Assembly: GCA_037045185.1 (NCBI GenBank)
Contig: JBAOHQ010000014.1
Coordinates: forward strand, 310,001 to 374,000
Direction: 5' to 3'
Length of the DNA stretch: 64,000 bases
From: JAKOUY01 sp037045185
GTDB taxonomy: Bacteria > Actinomycetota > Acidimicrobiia > Acidimicrobiales > Ilumatobacteraceae
Made by a program: the position numbers and the translations under genes. Shown here piece after piece: positions 41,396-50,645 of this stretch (position 1 is its first letter; every line of letters begins with the position of its first letter). The notes beneath the pieces were generated by a model that ran no database searches, had not been told where the DNA came from, and saw nothing but the letters and a program-made list of their open reading frames with translations.

Positions 41396-42062
41396 GGACG
41401 GCCAGCCGATAGCCGGCGCCGCGCACTGTCTCGATCGTCGACGGCCGGTCGTCACGGTCGAGCTTCTTGCGCAGGTAGCGGACGTAGACCTCGACGATGT
41501 TCGGATCACCGACGAAGTCGGGTCCCCACACCTCGCTGATCAACTGGTCCTTGGAGCTGACGAAGTCACCCTGGCGGACCAGGTGCTGCAGCAAGGCGAA
41601 CTCGCGCGGCGTCAGCTTGACCGCCGTGCCGTTGCGATGGCACGTACAGCGACGCACGTCCAGCTCCACTGACCCGAACCGGAGGATGTTCGGCTCGCCG
41701 TTGGCCCGCCGGCGGGCGACGGCTCGCAGCCTGGCCACGAGCACCACCATCGAGAACGGCTTCGACAAGAAGTCGTCGGCGCCGGTGTCCAGCGCCTCGG
41801 CAAGGTCGTAGTCGCCGTCTTTGGCGGTGAGCACCAAGATGGGGGTCCAATTGTCCTCGGCGCGCAACGTGGCGCAGACCTGGAAGCCGTTCATCCCCGG
41901 CAGCAGCAGGTCGAGCACGATCGCCGCGTAGGTGTGCTCGCGAGCCCGCCACAACCCGCTCTTGCCGTCGTGGGCGACGTCGACGTCGAAGCCCTCGGCG
42001 GTCAGACCGAGCCCGATCGCCTCGGCCAGGCGCACCTCGTCCTCCACCACCAGCACTCGCAT
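41388..42062 (-). CDS. OmpR-family response regulator
   Basis: This 224-residue two-domain regulator has receiver Asp51 in AIVLDLLLPGMNGFQV, Thr in LVLTAKDG and Lys in FLSKPFSM. The winged-helix DNA-binding domain reads KLTPREFALLQHLVRQGDFV and VEVYVRYLRKKLDRD. It is divergent from the lipoprotein/export operon, whose upstream region holds direct repeats suited to this class. Confidence 0.95.
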   Translation of the reverse strand: MRVLVVEDEVRLAEAIGLGLTAEGFDVDVAHDGKSGLWRAREHTYAAIVLDLLLPGMNGFQVCATLRAEDNWTPILVLTAKDGDYDLAEALDTGADDFLSKPFSMVVLVARLRAVARRRANGEPNILRFGSVELDVRRCTCHRNGTAVKLTPREFALLQHLVRQGDFVSSKDQLISEVWGPDFVGDPNIVEVYVRYLRKKLDRDDRPSTIETVRGAGYRLAVHA

Positions 42063-42106
42063 GTGCGGATGCTGCCACGTCGCTTCGCATGTTCCACCGC
42101 GAGCTG

Positions 42107-42147
42107 CTGAGAGAACGCTCAGCGACTCTCAGGTGGTTGTCAGGTGG
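42107..42147 (+). promoter_or_regulatory. Candidate OmpR-type operator upstream of the export operon
   Basis: Two copies of tcaggtgg start at 42129 and 42140, an 11-base spacing typical of OmpR/PhoB-family direct repeats. An inverted pair ctgagag (42107-42113) and ctctcag (42126-42132) overlaps the first. The site is within 90 bases of the lipoprotein start and between the regulator and its probable targets. Confidence 0.5.
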
Positions 42148-42195
42148 CCTGCGGACACTTCACCCGTCGAACCATTCGATCGAGGAGGAAGATCC

Positions 42196-42810
42196 ATGAA
42201 AGCTCTCATCTGTTCCGTCGCCCTCGGCGCGGCGCTCGTCGCCTGCGGTGGGGAGGAGACATCCACGAGGCGCGTCGCCAGCTTGTCGACGACACCGTCG
42301 GCTGGCACCGAGGAGACCGGCAGGTCGGCAACGAGCGCCCCGAGCGTCCCAACCGACCCCAACGAGGCGATCCTGAAGTACGCCAGGTGCATGCGCGAGC
42401 AGGGAATCGACATGCCCGATCCGCAGGTCAACGACGGCGGACGAGCGGTGGTCGCCGCTACCGGTGCCGTGACCGGTGGAGCTGCCACGGACCTGAAGGC
42501 GATGGAAGCGGCAGACGCCAAGTGCTCGCACTTCATGGTCGGCGCTGCCGGCAGCTTCACCCCGCCGAGCCCGGAAGAAGTGGAGAAGATGAAGGAGGAG
42601 AGTCTGGCCTTCGCCAAGTGCATGCGGAAGCACGGCGTGGACATGCCCGACCCGCAGTTCAGCGGCGACGGCAACGTCTCCATCGGCCTGGGAGGGACCG
42701 GCGAGGCGGTGGCGATCGACCCGACCTCGAAGGAGTTCCAGGACGCCAGCAAGGCGTGCGGCAGCATCGGCGGGGTGTTCACCGTTGGCCAAGCGCCGGT
42801 GACGCCGTGA
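42196..42810 (+). CDS. Lipoprotein with duplicated C-M-R/K-x-x-G-x-D-M-P-D-P-Q motif
   Basis: This 204-residue product starts at ATG 42196 after a strong GAGGAGGAA ribosome site. The signal MKALICSVALGAALVA ends in a lipobox Cys. The mature part has two related units: YARCMREQGIDMPDPQ and FAKCMRKHGVDMPDPQ, each with one Cys and followed by a Gly-rich or acidic spacer and a second Cys (AKCSHFM, KACGSI). The duplication suggests internal repeat and disulfide-stabilised folds. It heads a MacAB-like operon and may deliver or sense its substrate. Confidence 0.85.
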   Translation: MKALICSVALGAALVACGGEETSTRRVASLSTTPSAGTEETGRSATSAPSVPTDPNEAILKYARCMREQGIDMPDPQVNDGGRAVVAATGAVTGGAATDLKAMEAADAKCSHFMVGAAGSFTPPSPEEVEKMKEESLAFAKCMRKHGVDMPDPQFSGDGNVSIGLGGTGEAVAIDPTSKEFQDASKACGSIGGVFTVGQAPVTP

Positions 42811-43849
42811 AGCGCTGGCTGATCGGGTTGGGAGCGACGGCCGTGGTCGTCGGTGGATCGGTGGTCACGTTCACCGACCGAGGGTCTACGGTCCGCAGCA
42901 GTTCCCCGTCGTCCAGCGCGCGCCGCGGCAGACGGCGACTGTCAAGCGCACCGATCTGATCGACGAGGACAAGCTGGCCGGGGTGTTGGACTACGGCGAG
43001 CAGACCGTAGTCGGAGGGGCAGGGCCGGGGACCATCACCGCCATGCCCGAAGTGGGAACGGTGCTGAAGCAGGGCGACACCGCGTGGCAGGTTGACGGTC
43101 ATGTCGGCCCGGCGCTGTTCTACGGCACGCTGCCGATGTGGCGAACCTTGCGATCGGGCGCGACCAATGGACCCGACGTCGCCCAGCTGGAACAGAACCT
43201 CGCCGCGCTCGGCTTCGGCGAGGGGCTGACGATCGACGACACGTTCGACAGTCACACCACGGCGGCGATCAAGGCCTGGCAGGCCAGCCGTTGGTTGAAG
43301 AAGACCGGCGCGGTCACCCCCAGCGACATCGTGCTGCAACCAGGTCCAGTGCGCGTCGCCGAGCACAAGTCACGGCTCGGGGCCACCCCCGGCGCCGAGG
43401 TGCTCGCCGTCACCGGGGCGTCGCAGCTGGTCACGCTGGACGTGGCGATCAGCAAGCTGACCCTGCTGACGGTCGGTGCGTCGGTCCAGGTGCAGCTGCC
43501 CGACGATCGGCGCGTCGACGGCCAGGTGGCGTCGATCGGCAAGTCGGCGACGACGCCTTCCGACGGCGGACCATCGACGATCAGGGTGACGGTCAGCCTG
43601 TCGTCGCCGGTCGAGTCGCTGGACGTTGCGCCGGTCAAGGTGATCGTGTCGTCACCGCGTGCTACCGGGGTGCTGACCGTGCCGATCAACGCACTCGTCG
43701 CTCTGGCCGAGGGGGGCTACGCCCTCGAGAAGGTCGACGGCGGGTCCACCACGCTGGTCGGTGTCAAGCCGGGCGAGTTCGGTGATGGGATCGTCGCCGT
43801 CTCCGGCGAGGCGATCGCCGAGGGTGACTCGGTGGTGGTGGCTTCATGA
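42807..43849 (+). CDS. Membrane fusion protein with peptidoglycan-binding domain (frameshifted)
   Basis: This HlyD/MacA-like adaptor is about 347 residues. A signal anchor from GTG 42807 (MKRWLIGLGATAVVVGGSVV) is in one frame. The rest, from KRTDLIDEDKLAGVLDYGE, lies in another, with a single-base change near 42890-42930. A PG_binding_1 domain (GPDVAQLEQNLAALGFGE, DTFDSHTTAAIKAWQ) is followed by a beta-barrel adaptor region. It overlaps the lipoprotein stop and the ABC ATPase start (ATGA). Probably bridges the ABC exporter to the cell wall. Confidence 0.85.
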
Positions 43850-44526
43850 CCGCGGTCGTCGAACTGACCGGCGTACGCAAGGTGTTCGCCGGTGGTGTCG
43901 AGGCGCTGCGAGGGATCGATCTGCGCATCGACGCCGGCGAGTCCCTGGCGATCGTCGGCCCGTCAGGATCGGGCAAGAGCACGCTGCTGCAGATTCTCGG
44001 CTGCCTCGACCGGGCGACGTCGGGCACCGTCGTGCTGTCGGGTCACGACGTCGCGAGACTCGGTGACCGGCGGCTGTCGGCGATCCGTGGCACCACCATC
44101 GGCTTCGTCTTCCAGCAGTTCCACCTCGTCGAGACGATGACTGCGCTCGACAACGTGGCCCTACCGCTGGTGTACCAGGGCGTGCGTCTCGGTGAGCGAC
44201 GGCAGCGTGGCGCCGCCTGCCTGCATCGTGTTGGGCTGGCTCACCGCGCCGACCATCGTCCCAGCCGGCTGTCGGGTGGCGAGCGGCAGCGAGTCGCCAT
44301 CGCCCGCGCCCTGGTGACCGACCCGGCGATGTTGCTCGCCGACGAACCGACCGGCAATCTCGACTCGCACACCGGCGCCGAGATCGTCCAGCTGTTCCAC
44401 TCGCTGCACGACGAGGGGGCGACGATCGTGATGATCACTCACGATCAGCACCTCGCTGCGCAGTTCCCGCGCCGCGAGTCCGTGCTCGACGGGAAGCTGG
44501 TCGACGCGATGGTGGGTGCCGCATGA
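43846..44526 (+). CDS. MacB/LolD-type ABC transporter ATP-binding protein
   Basis: This 226-residue ATPase has Walker A VGPSGSGKSTLLQILG, the Q-loop FQQFHLVETMTALDNV, signature LSGGERQRVAIARALV and Walker B MLLADEPTGNLD. Its size and FVFQQFHL motif place it in the MacB/LolD export group. It works with the overlapping permease. Confidence 0.95.
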   Translation: MTAVVELTGVRKVFAGGVEALRGIDLRIDAGESLAIVGPSGSGKSTLLQILGCLDRATSGTVVLSGHDVARLGDRRLSAIRGTTIGFVFQQFHLVETMTALDNVALPLVYQGVRLGERRQRGAACLHRVGLAHRADHRPSRLSGGERQRVAIARALVTDPAMLLADEPTGNLDSHTGAEIVQLFHSLHDEGATIVMITHDQHLAAQFPRRESVLDGKLVDAMVGAA

Positions 44527-45710
44527 CCACGGCAACGTTGCACCCCACCGACGTCCTGCGGGTCGGTGTCGGTTCGCTGGGCGCCCGGGCCGCCCGCACG
44601 GTGCTGACGTCGTTGGGCATCGCCATCGGCATCGCTGCGCTGGTCGCCGTGGTGGGCATCTCCGCATCCAGTCGTGCCGATCTGTTGGCCGAGCTGGACC
44701 GATTCGGCACCAACCTGCTCGAGGTCCGCGCCGGGCAGACGATGTTCGGCGAGGGGTCTCGGCTGCCCGACGACGCCCCGTCGATGATCCGCCGCATCGG
44801 TCCCGTCGATGGGGCCGGTTCAGTCGCCAGCCTGGCGGCGACAGTTCGACGCACGGACCTGGTGCCGCCGTCGGAGACCGGCGGGATCGTCGTCGAGGCG
44901 GCCAGCACATCGCTGTTGGGCACTCTGGGCGGCACCGTGAGCCATGGTCGGTTCCTCGACGCCGCCACTGAGCGCCTGCCGGCCGTCGTGCTGGGCAGCA
45001 CCGCAGCGAAACGGTTGGGAATCGACTCGCTGCGCGGCTCGCCGGTGGTGTGGATCGGCGATCGGTGGTGGGCCGTGGTCGGCATCCTCGACCCGGTACC
45101 GCTGTTGTCCAGCTTCGACAGCGCGGCGTTCGTCGGCTTCCCCGCGGCGCACGAGCTGCTCGGCCACGACGACACGGTCTCGTCGATCTTCGTGCGCATC
45201 GACCAGCACTCGGTCGAACAGGTTCGCGGCGTGCTGGCGGCCACCGCCAACCCGGTCGCCCCGAACGAGGTCGAGGTGTCGCGACCGTCGGATGCCCTGA
45301 AGGCCCGCGCCGCGGTCGACAACGGGCTGCGCGCCCTGCTGCTGGCGCTGGGTGGCGTGTCCCTGCTGGTCGGTGGCATCGGGATCGCCAACGTGATGGT
45401 CATCTCGGTGCTGGAGCGTCGCGGCGAGATCGGCGTCCGCCGGGCGATCGGCGCGACGCGGCGCCACATCCGCCTCCAGTTCCTCACCGAAGCGGCGACG
45501 CTGGCCCTGTTGGGCGGGATCGGCGGCGTGCTGCTAGGGACGGTGGTGACCGCGGTCTACGCCAGCCGCCAGCAGGTGCCGCTGACGGTCCCGCTGAACG
45601 TGCTGATCGGCGGCGTCGCCGCTGCGCTGGTGGTCGGGGTCGTCGCCGGGCTCTTCCCCGCGGCCCGCGCCGCCCGCCTCGACCCGACCGAAGCCCTCCG
45701 CCCCGCCTGA
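44523..45710 (+). CDS. MacB/FtsX-family ABC transporter permease
   Basis: This 395-residue permease has an N-terminal membrane helix (LTSLGIAIGIAALVAVVGIS), a long extracytoplasmic domain of about 230 residues and three C-terminal helices (LLALGGVSLLVGGIGIANVM, ALLGGIGGVLLGTVVTAVYA, IGGVAAALVVGVVAGLFPAA). ISVLERRGEIGVRRAIGATR is the classic MacB/FtsX coupling motif. Last gene of the four-gene export operon. Confidence 0.95.
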   Translation: MTTATLHPTDVLRVGVGSLGARAARTVLTSLGIAIGIAALVAVVGISASSRADLLAELDRFGTNLLEVRAGQTMFGEGSRLPDDAPSMIRRIGPVDGAGSVASLAATVRRTDLVPPSETGGIVVEAASTSLLGTLGGTVSHGRFLDAATERLPAVVLGSTAAKRLGIDSLRGSPVVWIGDRWWAVVGILDPVPLLSSFDSAAFVGFPAAHELLGHDDTVSSIFVRIDQHSVEQVRGVLAATANPVAPNEVEVSRPSDALKARAAVDNGLRALLLALGGVSLLVGGIGIANVMVISVLERRGEIGVRRAIGATRRHIRLQFLTEAATLALLGGIGGVLLGTVVTAVYASRQQVPLTVPLNVLIGGVAAALVVGVVAGLFPAARAARLDPTEALRPA

Positions 45711-46107
45711 TCCTGGCGCCCGTCGACGGTGCACGTTCGGCCTCGATGCCGACCCGCCATCGCCGCTCGGTTGGCCTGCCAGACGCCCGCGCCAGCCCGC
45801 ATGGGCGCGAAAACTTCGGATATTCGAACAATGCGCGCCCACGCAACCGGGTGAAGGCATGTCCCCGAACGTCACCGCGCACGACGACTCCGTCTACCGA
45901 CACCAGCCTGTGAGCCGCCAACGACTCACGGGAACGATCGACCAATCGCGACGGACGTCCATGACCGCGATTTCGTTCTGCCGGCTCTTCAGTCGACGGG
46001 CATCTGACCGTCGGCGCCGGTATAGGGCTCCCGATCGCCGGGCAGTCGCGCACCGAACCTCTCATGACCACGTGGCGACGTGTGCGGTGATCACGGGTAG
46101 CGCCAAC
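45711..46107. other. 397-bp convergent intergenic gap with repeat copy 2
   Basis: Between the export permease and the GNAT gene no reading frame looks coding. The only structured element is the palindromic repeat at 45794-45858; the remainder shows no recognisable gene or RNA. Confidence 0.6.
45794..45858. repeat. 65-bp palindromic intergenic repeat, copy 2
   Basis: Same element as at 39925-39990. Here the outer arms gcatgggcgcg and cgcgcccacgc pair with one mismatch, and the inner ttcggatattcgaa is nearly palindromic. The two copies flank the complete two-component/export block and both lie in convergent gaps. Confidence 0.75.
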
Positions 46108-46695
46108 TCAGTGCGGCGGGACGGTAATCGTCATCACGCAGTTGCTCTTGCCTTTCGGCCGCTGGTATGTGAAGCCGGCTTCCTCGTAGACGCTGCGTGT
46201 CAGGTTGTACAGGAACGATGCCGACACCGTCTTGCCCTCCGGGATGTCGTGCGGGTACCCCTCGACGACGCCTCCGCCCGCGCTGGCGATCAGGTCGAGA
46301 GCGCCTCGCAGTGCGGCTGCTGCCACGCCTCGCTTCCGGTAGGCCTTGTCCACGTAGATGCAGGTCAGCCGATAGTGCGGGAGCGCGACCAGGCCCGCCT
46401 CATAGTCCTTACGGTGGTGGATGCCGGGCAGCTCTTCGGGGCTGCCGAACTGGCACCATCCGACGGCGAGATCGCCGTCGAACACGAGCGCCGCGTGGGC
46501 TCGCCCGTGGCTGACGAGTTGTTCCTTATAGGCGCGGCGGCCTTCGCCGCTTCGGTTGTCATCGGGTGCGGGCGGGTGGAAGTTGGTGCACCAACAGAAG
46601 GACGCCCCCATGGACCCCTTGCCCTGCCGCTCGATCAACCGGGCGAAGTCGTCCCAGGTGTCGGGTCCGAGCGGTCTGATCGTGTAGATCGTCAT
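46108..46695 (-). CDS. GNAT-family N-acetyltransferase
   Basis: This 195-residue acetyltransferase has LVFDGDLAVGWCQFGSPEEL as the central beta strands and TCIYVDKAYRKRGVAAAALR as the acetyl-CoA-binding motif A (RKRGVAAA). A CWCTNFHPP near the N-terminus gives two Cys. Substrate unknown. Its start overlaps the DinB gene stop by 4 bases. Confidence 0.88.
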   Translation of the reverse strand: MTIYTIRPLGPDTWDDFARLIERQGKGSMGASFCWCTNFHPPAPDDNRSGEGRRAYKEQLVSHGRAHAALVFDGDLAVGWCQFGSPEELPGIHHRKDYEAGLVALPHYRLTCIYVDKAYRKRGVAAAALRGALDLIASAGGGVVEGYPHDIPEGKTVSASFLYNLTRSVYEEAGFTYQRPKGKSNCVMTITVPPH

Positions 46696-47246
46696 GCCGG
46701 GGGATCCTCTCCGACTCGACCGTCGATCGCCTCACGAATGAGGTCGGCGTGGCCGGTATGGCGAGCGTATTCCTCGATCATGTCGATCAGGATGCGCCGG
46801 AGGCTCGGCGTTCCCCAGCCGTCAAAATGGTGACCCTTGGCCCGATCGAGCCCCCCGTCGGCAACGGCCGCGCCGACGAGCACGCGCGACTCCTCAACGG
46901 CGGTACGCCAGGCCTGCCACGCCTGGTCGGCGTCGGCGTCGGCGGTCCACTGCCAGTCACGTTCCCAGCCGTCGTCATCACCGTCGGACGCTGGTTCGTG
47001 GTCGTGCAACTTCCAGGCGAACGAGTTCGCTTCGCACCGGGCGAGGTGCCGGAGCAGGCCTCCGATCGTCATCGTCGAGGCCCCGACGGTGGTGGCCATC
47101 GCTGCGGCGTCGAGGTCGGCGCACTTCCATGCCAGGGTGCGTCTCATCCGTTCGAGCGATCCGAGCAGGGTCTCGAGCTCATTGCCGGCAAGCGGTGGCT
47201 CGGTCAACACTGCGGTGGGTGCGGTCAGGTTCGATTCGTCGGTCAT
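46692..47246 (-). CDS. DinB-family protein (DUF664-like)
   Basis: This 184-residue four-helix bundle of the DinB/mycothiol-dependent enzyme superfamily has GASTMTIGGLLRHLARCEAN, with His on the second helix, and a C-terminal MIEEYARHTGHADLIREAID, the standard His ligand pattern (HxxHxD-like). Such proteins bind a metal and, in actinobacteria, use mycothiol for thiol transfer. Co-transcribed with the GNAT gene. Confidence 0.88.
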   Translation of the reverse strand: MTDESNLTAPTAVLTEPPLAGNELETLLGSLERMRRTLAWKCADLDAAAMATTVGASTMTIGGLLRHLARCEANSFAWKLHDHEPASDGDDDGWERDWQWTADADADQAWQAWRTAVEESRVLVGAAVADGGLDRAKGHHFDGWGTPSLRRILIDMIEEYARHTGHADLIREAIDGRVGEDPPA

Positions 47247-47302
47247 GAGGCGATGGTAAAGTTGAACCCGGACGATCTACTTCCTTAAACAGAAGGATCT
47301 GC

Positions 47303-48306
47303 ATGGTGCACGATCTGAGCCCGACGGCTCGGGCGTTGCTGGCGTTCGAGGCGATCCAGAACCGTCCCGGTCTCACGGGCGACGAGCTCGCCGCGCGCGT
47401 CTGGGTGTCACCGACCGGGCGGCGCGTCGCTACGTCGGCATCCTGCGCGAGGCGGGAATGCCTGTCGAATCGGTGAGCGGTCGGTACGGCGGCTACTCGG
47501 TCGGGCGCGGCGCCCGGGTGCCGCCGCTGATGTTCAGCACCGCCGAAGCACTCGGGCTGGTGATGGCGCTGCTGCGGGGGTGGCACGGATCGATCAACAC
47601 CAACGATCCGGCGGCGACGGCGCTCGGCAAGATCTTGCGGGTGCTTCCGGATGCTGCTGCCGCTCCGGCGGAGGCGCTGCGGCGAGTCGTCGCCCAGAAC
47701 CCGAGCGACGCCGCAGCGACTCCCGACGCGACGCTGACAGCCCAGGTCGCACACGCATGCGAGACCCACAGTCGACTACAGCTCGCCTACCGATCGCGGC
47801 CCGGTTCGGACCACCCGATGGTCGTCGACCCATGGGCCGTCGTCGTGCGCCACGGCCGCTGGTACCTGCTCTGCTGGTCCCTCACCGCGGACGCGCGCCG
47901 GGTCTTGCGCGTCGACCGGATCGCCAGCGCAGAACCGGTCAACGGTGGCGCGGCGCCGCCGGCCGATCTCGACCCGATCCGAGACGTCGAGGACCACCTT
48001 GCTGACGGGTGGACCCACCACGTCGAGGTCCACATCACCGCCCCATTCGACGAGGTCGCCCGACACGTTCCCCGAGCACTCGGGCGCCTCGTGCAACTCG
48101 ACGCGCACACATGCGCGCTTAGGGGCAGCACGGACGACCCCACCTCGTACGCCGCTCAGCTGGGGTTCATTCCCGCCCCGTTCACGCTCATCGGTTCCGA
48201 TGCGGTCCGGACGGAGCTGATGGCGCTCGCCGACCGGTTGCGCGTGGCCGTGCGCTCAGAACCTGCCGAGCGATCGCCGAGCGCGAGGTCGAAGAAGTCC
48301 TCGTGA
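47303..48306 (+). CDS. WYL-domain helix-turn-helix regulator (frameshifted near the N-terminus)
   Basis: This is a YafY-type regulator of about 334 residues. The N-terminal helix-turn-helix begins MVHDLSPTARALLAFEAIQN with an AAGGAT ribosome site, and changes frame near 47405 to continue VTDRAARRYVGILREAGMPV. The WYL part has the pattern DPWAVVVRHGRWYLLCWSL and later VRTELMALADRLRVAV. Family members sense ligands or nucleic acids. It is divergent from the DinB/GNAT pair and may control them. Confidence 0.87.
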
Positions 48307-48482
48307 ACGCCGTCGAGCTCACCTTGGGAGAACAGCGTGACCTCGAGCAATTGGATGCGTCCAGTGAGCGCTTGGGTGCCGCGCGGCATCGCCCAGAACG
48401 ATGCAGAGCTAGTGAGAAGCCAACGGCCCTTGTCGTGTGGTCGGTTCAGTTCAGCCTTGATGACCTGCAGCAACTCCGACAC
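48239..48482 (-). pseudogene. Fragment of a DUF4143-type AAA ATPase
   Basis: The minus strand here reads SELLQVIKAELNRPHDKGRW, then LLTSSASFWAMPRGTQALTG, RIQLLEVTLFSQGELDG. This matches the post-Walker-B segment of ATP-binding proteins with DUF4143, where a Walker B Asp-Glu would precede and a nuclease-like domain would follow. No ATP-binding start or C-terminal domain is present; the upstream part is lost at the IS3 remnant and the 3' part overlaps the WYL gene. A relic left by IS-associated deletion. Confidence 0.7.
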
Positions 48483-48605
48483 GTGCTGCTGCTCGTCGAT
48501 GCTGTGGCTGTTGGCGGGGGCAGCCGAAGCGCATCAGACGACCACCGCGGCGCCATCGACGACACGACTTGCGCTCGATGCAGCCGTCGGCGCTGGCCTC
48601 CTCCC

Positions 48606-49109
48606 TCAATGGCGAGCAGCCCAATGGAACGAAGCCTCCGACACACTCGGCTGGCACCTGGCCTCCAACTCCTCGGGCATCGGTACTGCATCCGACCACG
48701 GTGACGCAGGTGCTCGTCGGGCGTGCGGGCATCGCCACCGACCGCCGGCTCGGCGGCCTGTCCCGTCAGAGCTGCCTGCGTTCGTAACTGGTGACGAAGG
48801 ATCGCAAGGTCTGGTGCCATCGTGGCGTGGCCGTCCGGATCCCGACTGGCGCGGTGGACACATCGTCGAGCCAGGCCTCAAGGGCAGCGTCATCCTCGGC
48901 ACGCCGTAGGTCTCGCCCGACGCGATCCAGATCAGTTCGATCTCGCGGGCCAGCACCCGGTCTTCCAACTCGCGCGCTGACGGGCCGCGGGTCTGCCAGT
49001 CGTAGAACCCCGACCGGGACACCTCCAAGACCCGGCACATCTCACAGACGGACCAATCGCACGCAGGATCAGCCTGCTCCTCGGCGATGAACGTGTACAC
49101 CGCGGTCAC
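48606..49109 (-). pseudogene. IS3-family transposase OrfB, degenerate
   Basis: The first 78 residues from GTG 49109 are good IS3 OrfB: MTAVYTFIAEEQADPACDWS, CEMCRVLEVSRSGFYDWQ and IWIASGETYGVPRM. After about 48880 similarity decays, the DDE catalytic core is not recognisable, and the rest appears frameshifted or deleted. It overlaps OrfA by 4 bases (GTGA), the usual IS3 arrangement. Confidence 0.8.
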
Positions 49110-49417
49110 ACGTTCCTCGGGTGCGACGCCGAGAAGTAGGCGACTGCTTTTCCCAGAATGTCACGCTCCCGCCTGACCCGCTCCAACTCGGCTTTCAGCT
49201 CGCGGATCTCAGCACGCTCCGCCGCCGTTGGGCCGTTGCCGGCCTTGGCCTCGCGGGCTTCGCGGACCCAGTTCCCGACCGACGAGTCATGCAGCCGCAT
49301 CTCACGGGCGACCTGGGCGACCCTGCCGCCCGACGCCTCGACCATCGCCACAACCTCGGCCTTGAACTCAGGGGTGAACTTCCGGCGCGACCGGCCGGAA
49401 CCCTCACTCGTTGACAT
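49106..49417 (-). CDS. IS3-family transposase OrfA
   Basis: This 103-residue helix-turn-helix protein from ATG 49417 reads RRKFTPEFKAEVVAMVEASG, then VAQVAREMRLHDSSVGNWVR and a leucine-zipper-like ELKAELERVRRERDILGKAV, as in IS3 OrfA. Its upstream region is replaced by the IS256 element, whose reading frame runs in frame into it. Confidence 0.9.
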   Translation of the reverse strand: MSTSEGSGRSRRKFTPEFKAEVVAMVEASGGRVAQVAREMRLHDSSVGNWVREAREAKAGNGPTAAERAEIRELKAELERVRRERDILGKAVAYFSASHPRNV

Positions 49418-49428
49418 GAACAACACTC

Positions 49429-50645
49429 GATAGAGCCCCGTGGGGTGGTGGGGATTCGTGGGTCCACCAGCGGGTGAGCCATCGGAGAAGTAGCGGCGAG
49501 CGACGGCCCACTCGTCGTGTTGATCGGCGAGCACGGCCCCGACGAGTCGGATCACGGCGGGGTCGTTGGGGAAGATGCCGACCACCGCGGTGCGTCGGCG
49601 GATCTCCTTGTTGAGTCGCTCCAACGGGTTGTTCGACCAGATCTGACGCCAGTGCTCCTTCGGGAACGCGGTGAACGCGAGCACGTCGGTCTTGGCGGCG
49701 TCCATGAGCGCGGCGGATTTCGGGAACCGGTCGGCGAGGGTGACGGCGACTTCGTCCCAGCGAGCTGCGACGTCGGCCGGGGTGGTCAAGGTGAAGATCG
49801 ACCGGAACGCCGCAGCGACCATCTCTTGATGGGCCTTGGGCACCGGTGCCAGGAGGTTCCGGACGTAGTGGACGCGGCACCGCTGCCAGCTGGCGCCTTG
49901 GAGGTTCTTGCGGATCGCTGCTCGCAGACCCTCATGGGCGTCGGAGATCACGAGGCGCACACCGGACAACCCACGGGCCTTGAGCGAACGTAGGAACGCT
50001 GTCCAGAACGTCTCGGCTTCGGAGTCGCCGACGTCGACGCCGAGCACCTCCCGGCCGCCCTCGACGGTCACACCGGTTGCCACCACGATTGCCCGCGACA
50101 CGACCTGGCCGAGGGCGTCGTCGCGGACGTTGACGTAGATCGCGTCGAGGTACACGTACGGGAAGCTGGTGTGGCCGAGGGTGCGGTTGCGGAACGCGGC
50201 GACGCGTTCGTCGAGCCCGGCACAGATCCGGCTCACCTCGCTCTTGGAGATCCCCGACGCGGCGCCCATCGACTCGACCAGCGCATCGACCGAGCGGGTC
50301 GAGACGCCGGACACGTAGGCCTCCATCACGACCGCGTACAACGCTTGATCGATGCGGCGGCGCGGCTCCAAGATGCTCGGGAAAAACGAGCCCTTGCGCA
50401 GCTTCGGGATCGCCAACTCGAGATCGCCGGCCTTCGTCGTCAGCACGCGGTCACGGTGTCCATTGCGTTCTGTCACCCGCTCACCTGTGCGTTCGTAGCG
50501 GGCGGCGCCGATGACTTGGGTGGCTTGGACCTCGATCAGTTCTTGGGCCAGGAACTGGGCGAAGCTCACGCACCAGATCGACGCCGCGATCGCGGTCAGT
50601 GAGAGCGACAAGAAGTTCGGACAGGGCAGACTCAGACAGAGCCAT
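49429..50645 (-). CDS. IS256-family transposase (frameshift near the N-terminus, no stop inside the element)
   Basis: DDE transposase. From ATG 50645, after a good AAGGAG site, it reads MALSESALSELLVALTDRD and then shifts frame near 50567 to AQFLAQELIEVQATQVIGA. DDE segments include YVYLDAIYVNVRDDALGQV, VISDAHEGLRAAI and the closing WRQIWSNNPLERLNKEIRRR. The frame passes through the terminal repeat and continues into IS3 OrfA to 49106, giving a hybrid C-terminus. Confidence 0.9.

Noticed and set aside
45859..46833. A 324-codon plus-strand frame
   Set aside because: Its greater part is antisense to the GNAT gene and the first part has no coding features or good ribosome site.
48303..48704. 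Plus-strand frame starting at the WYL stop overlap
   Set aside because: It is antisense to the DUF4143 fragment and the decayed IS3 OrfB and has no recognisable domain.
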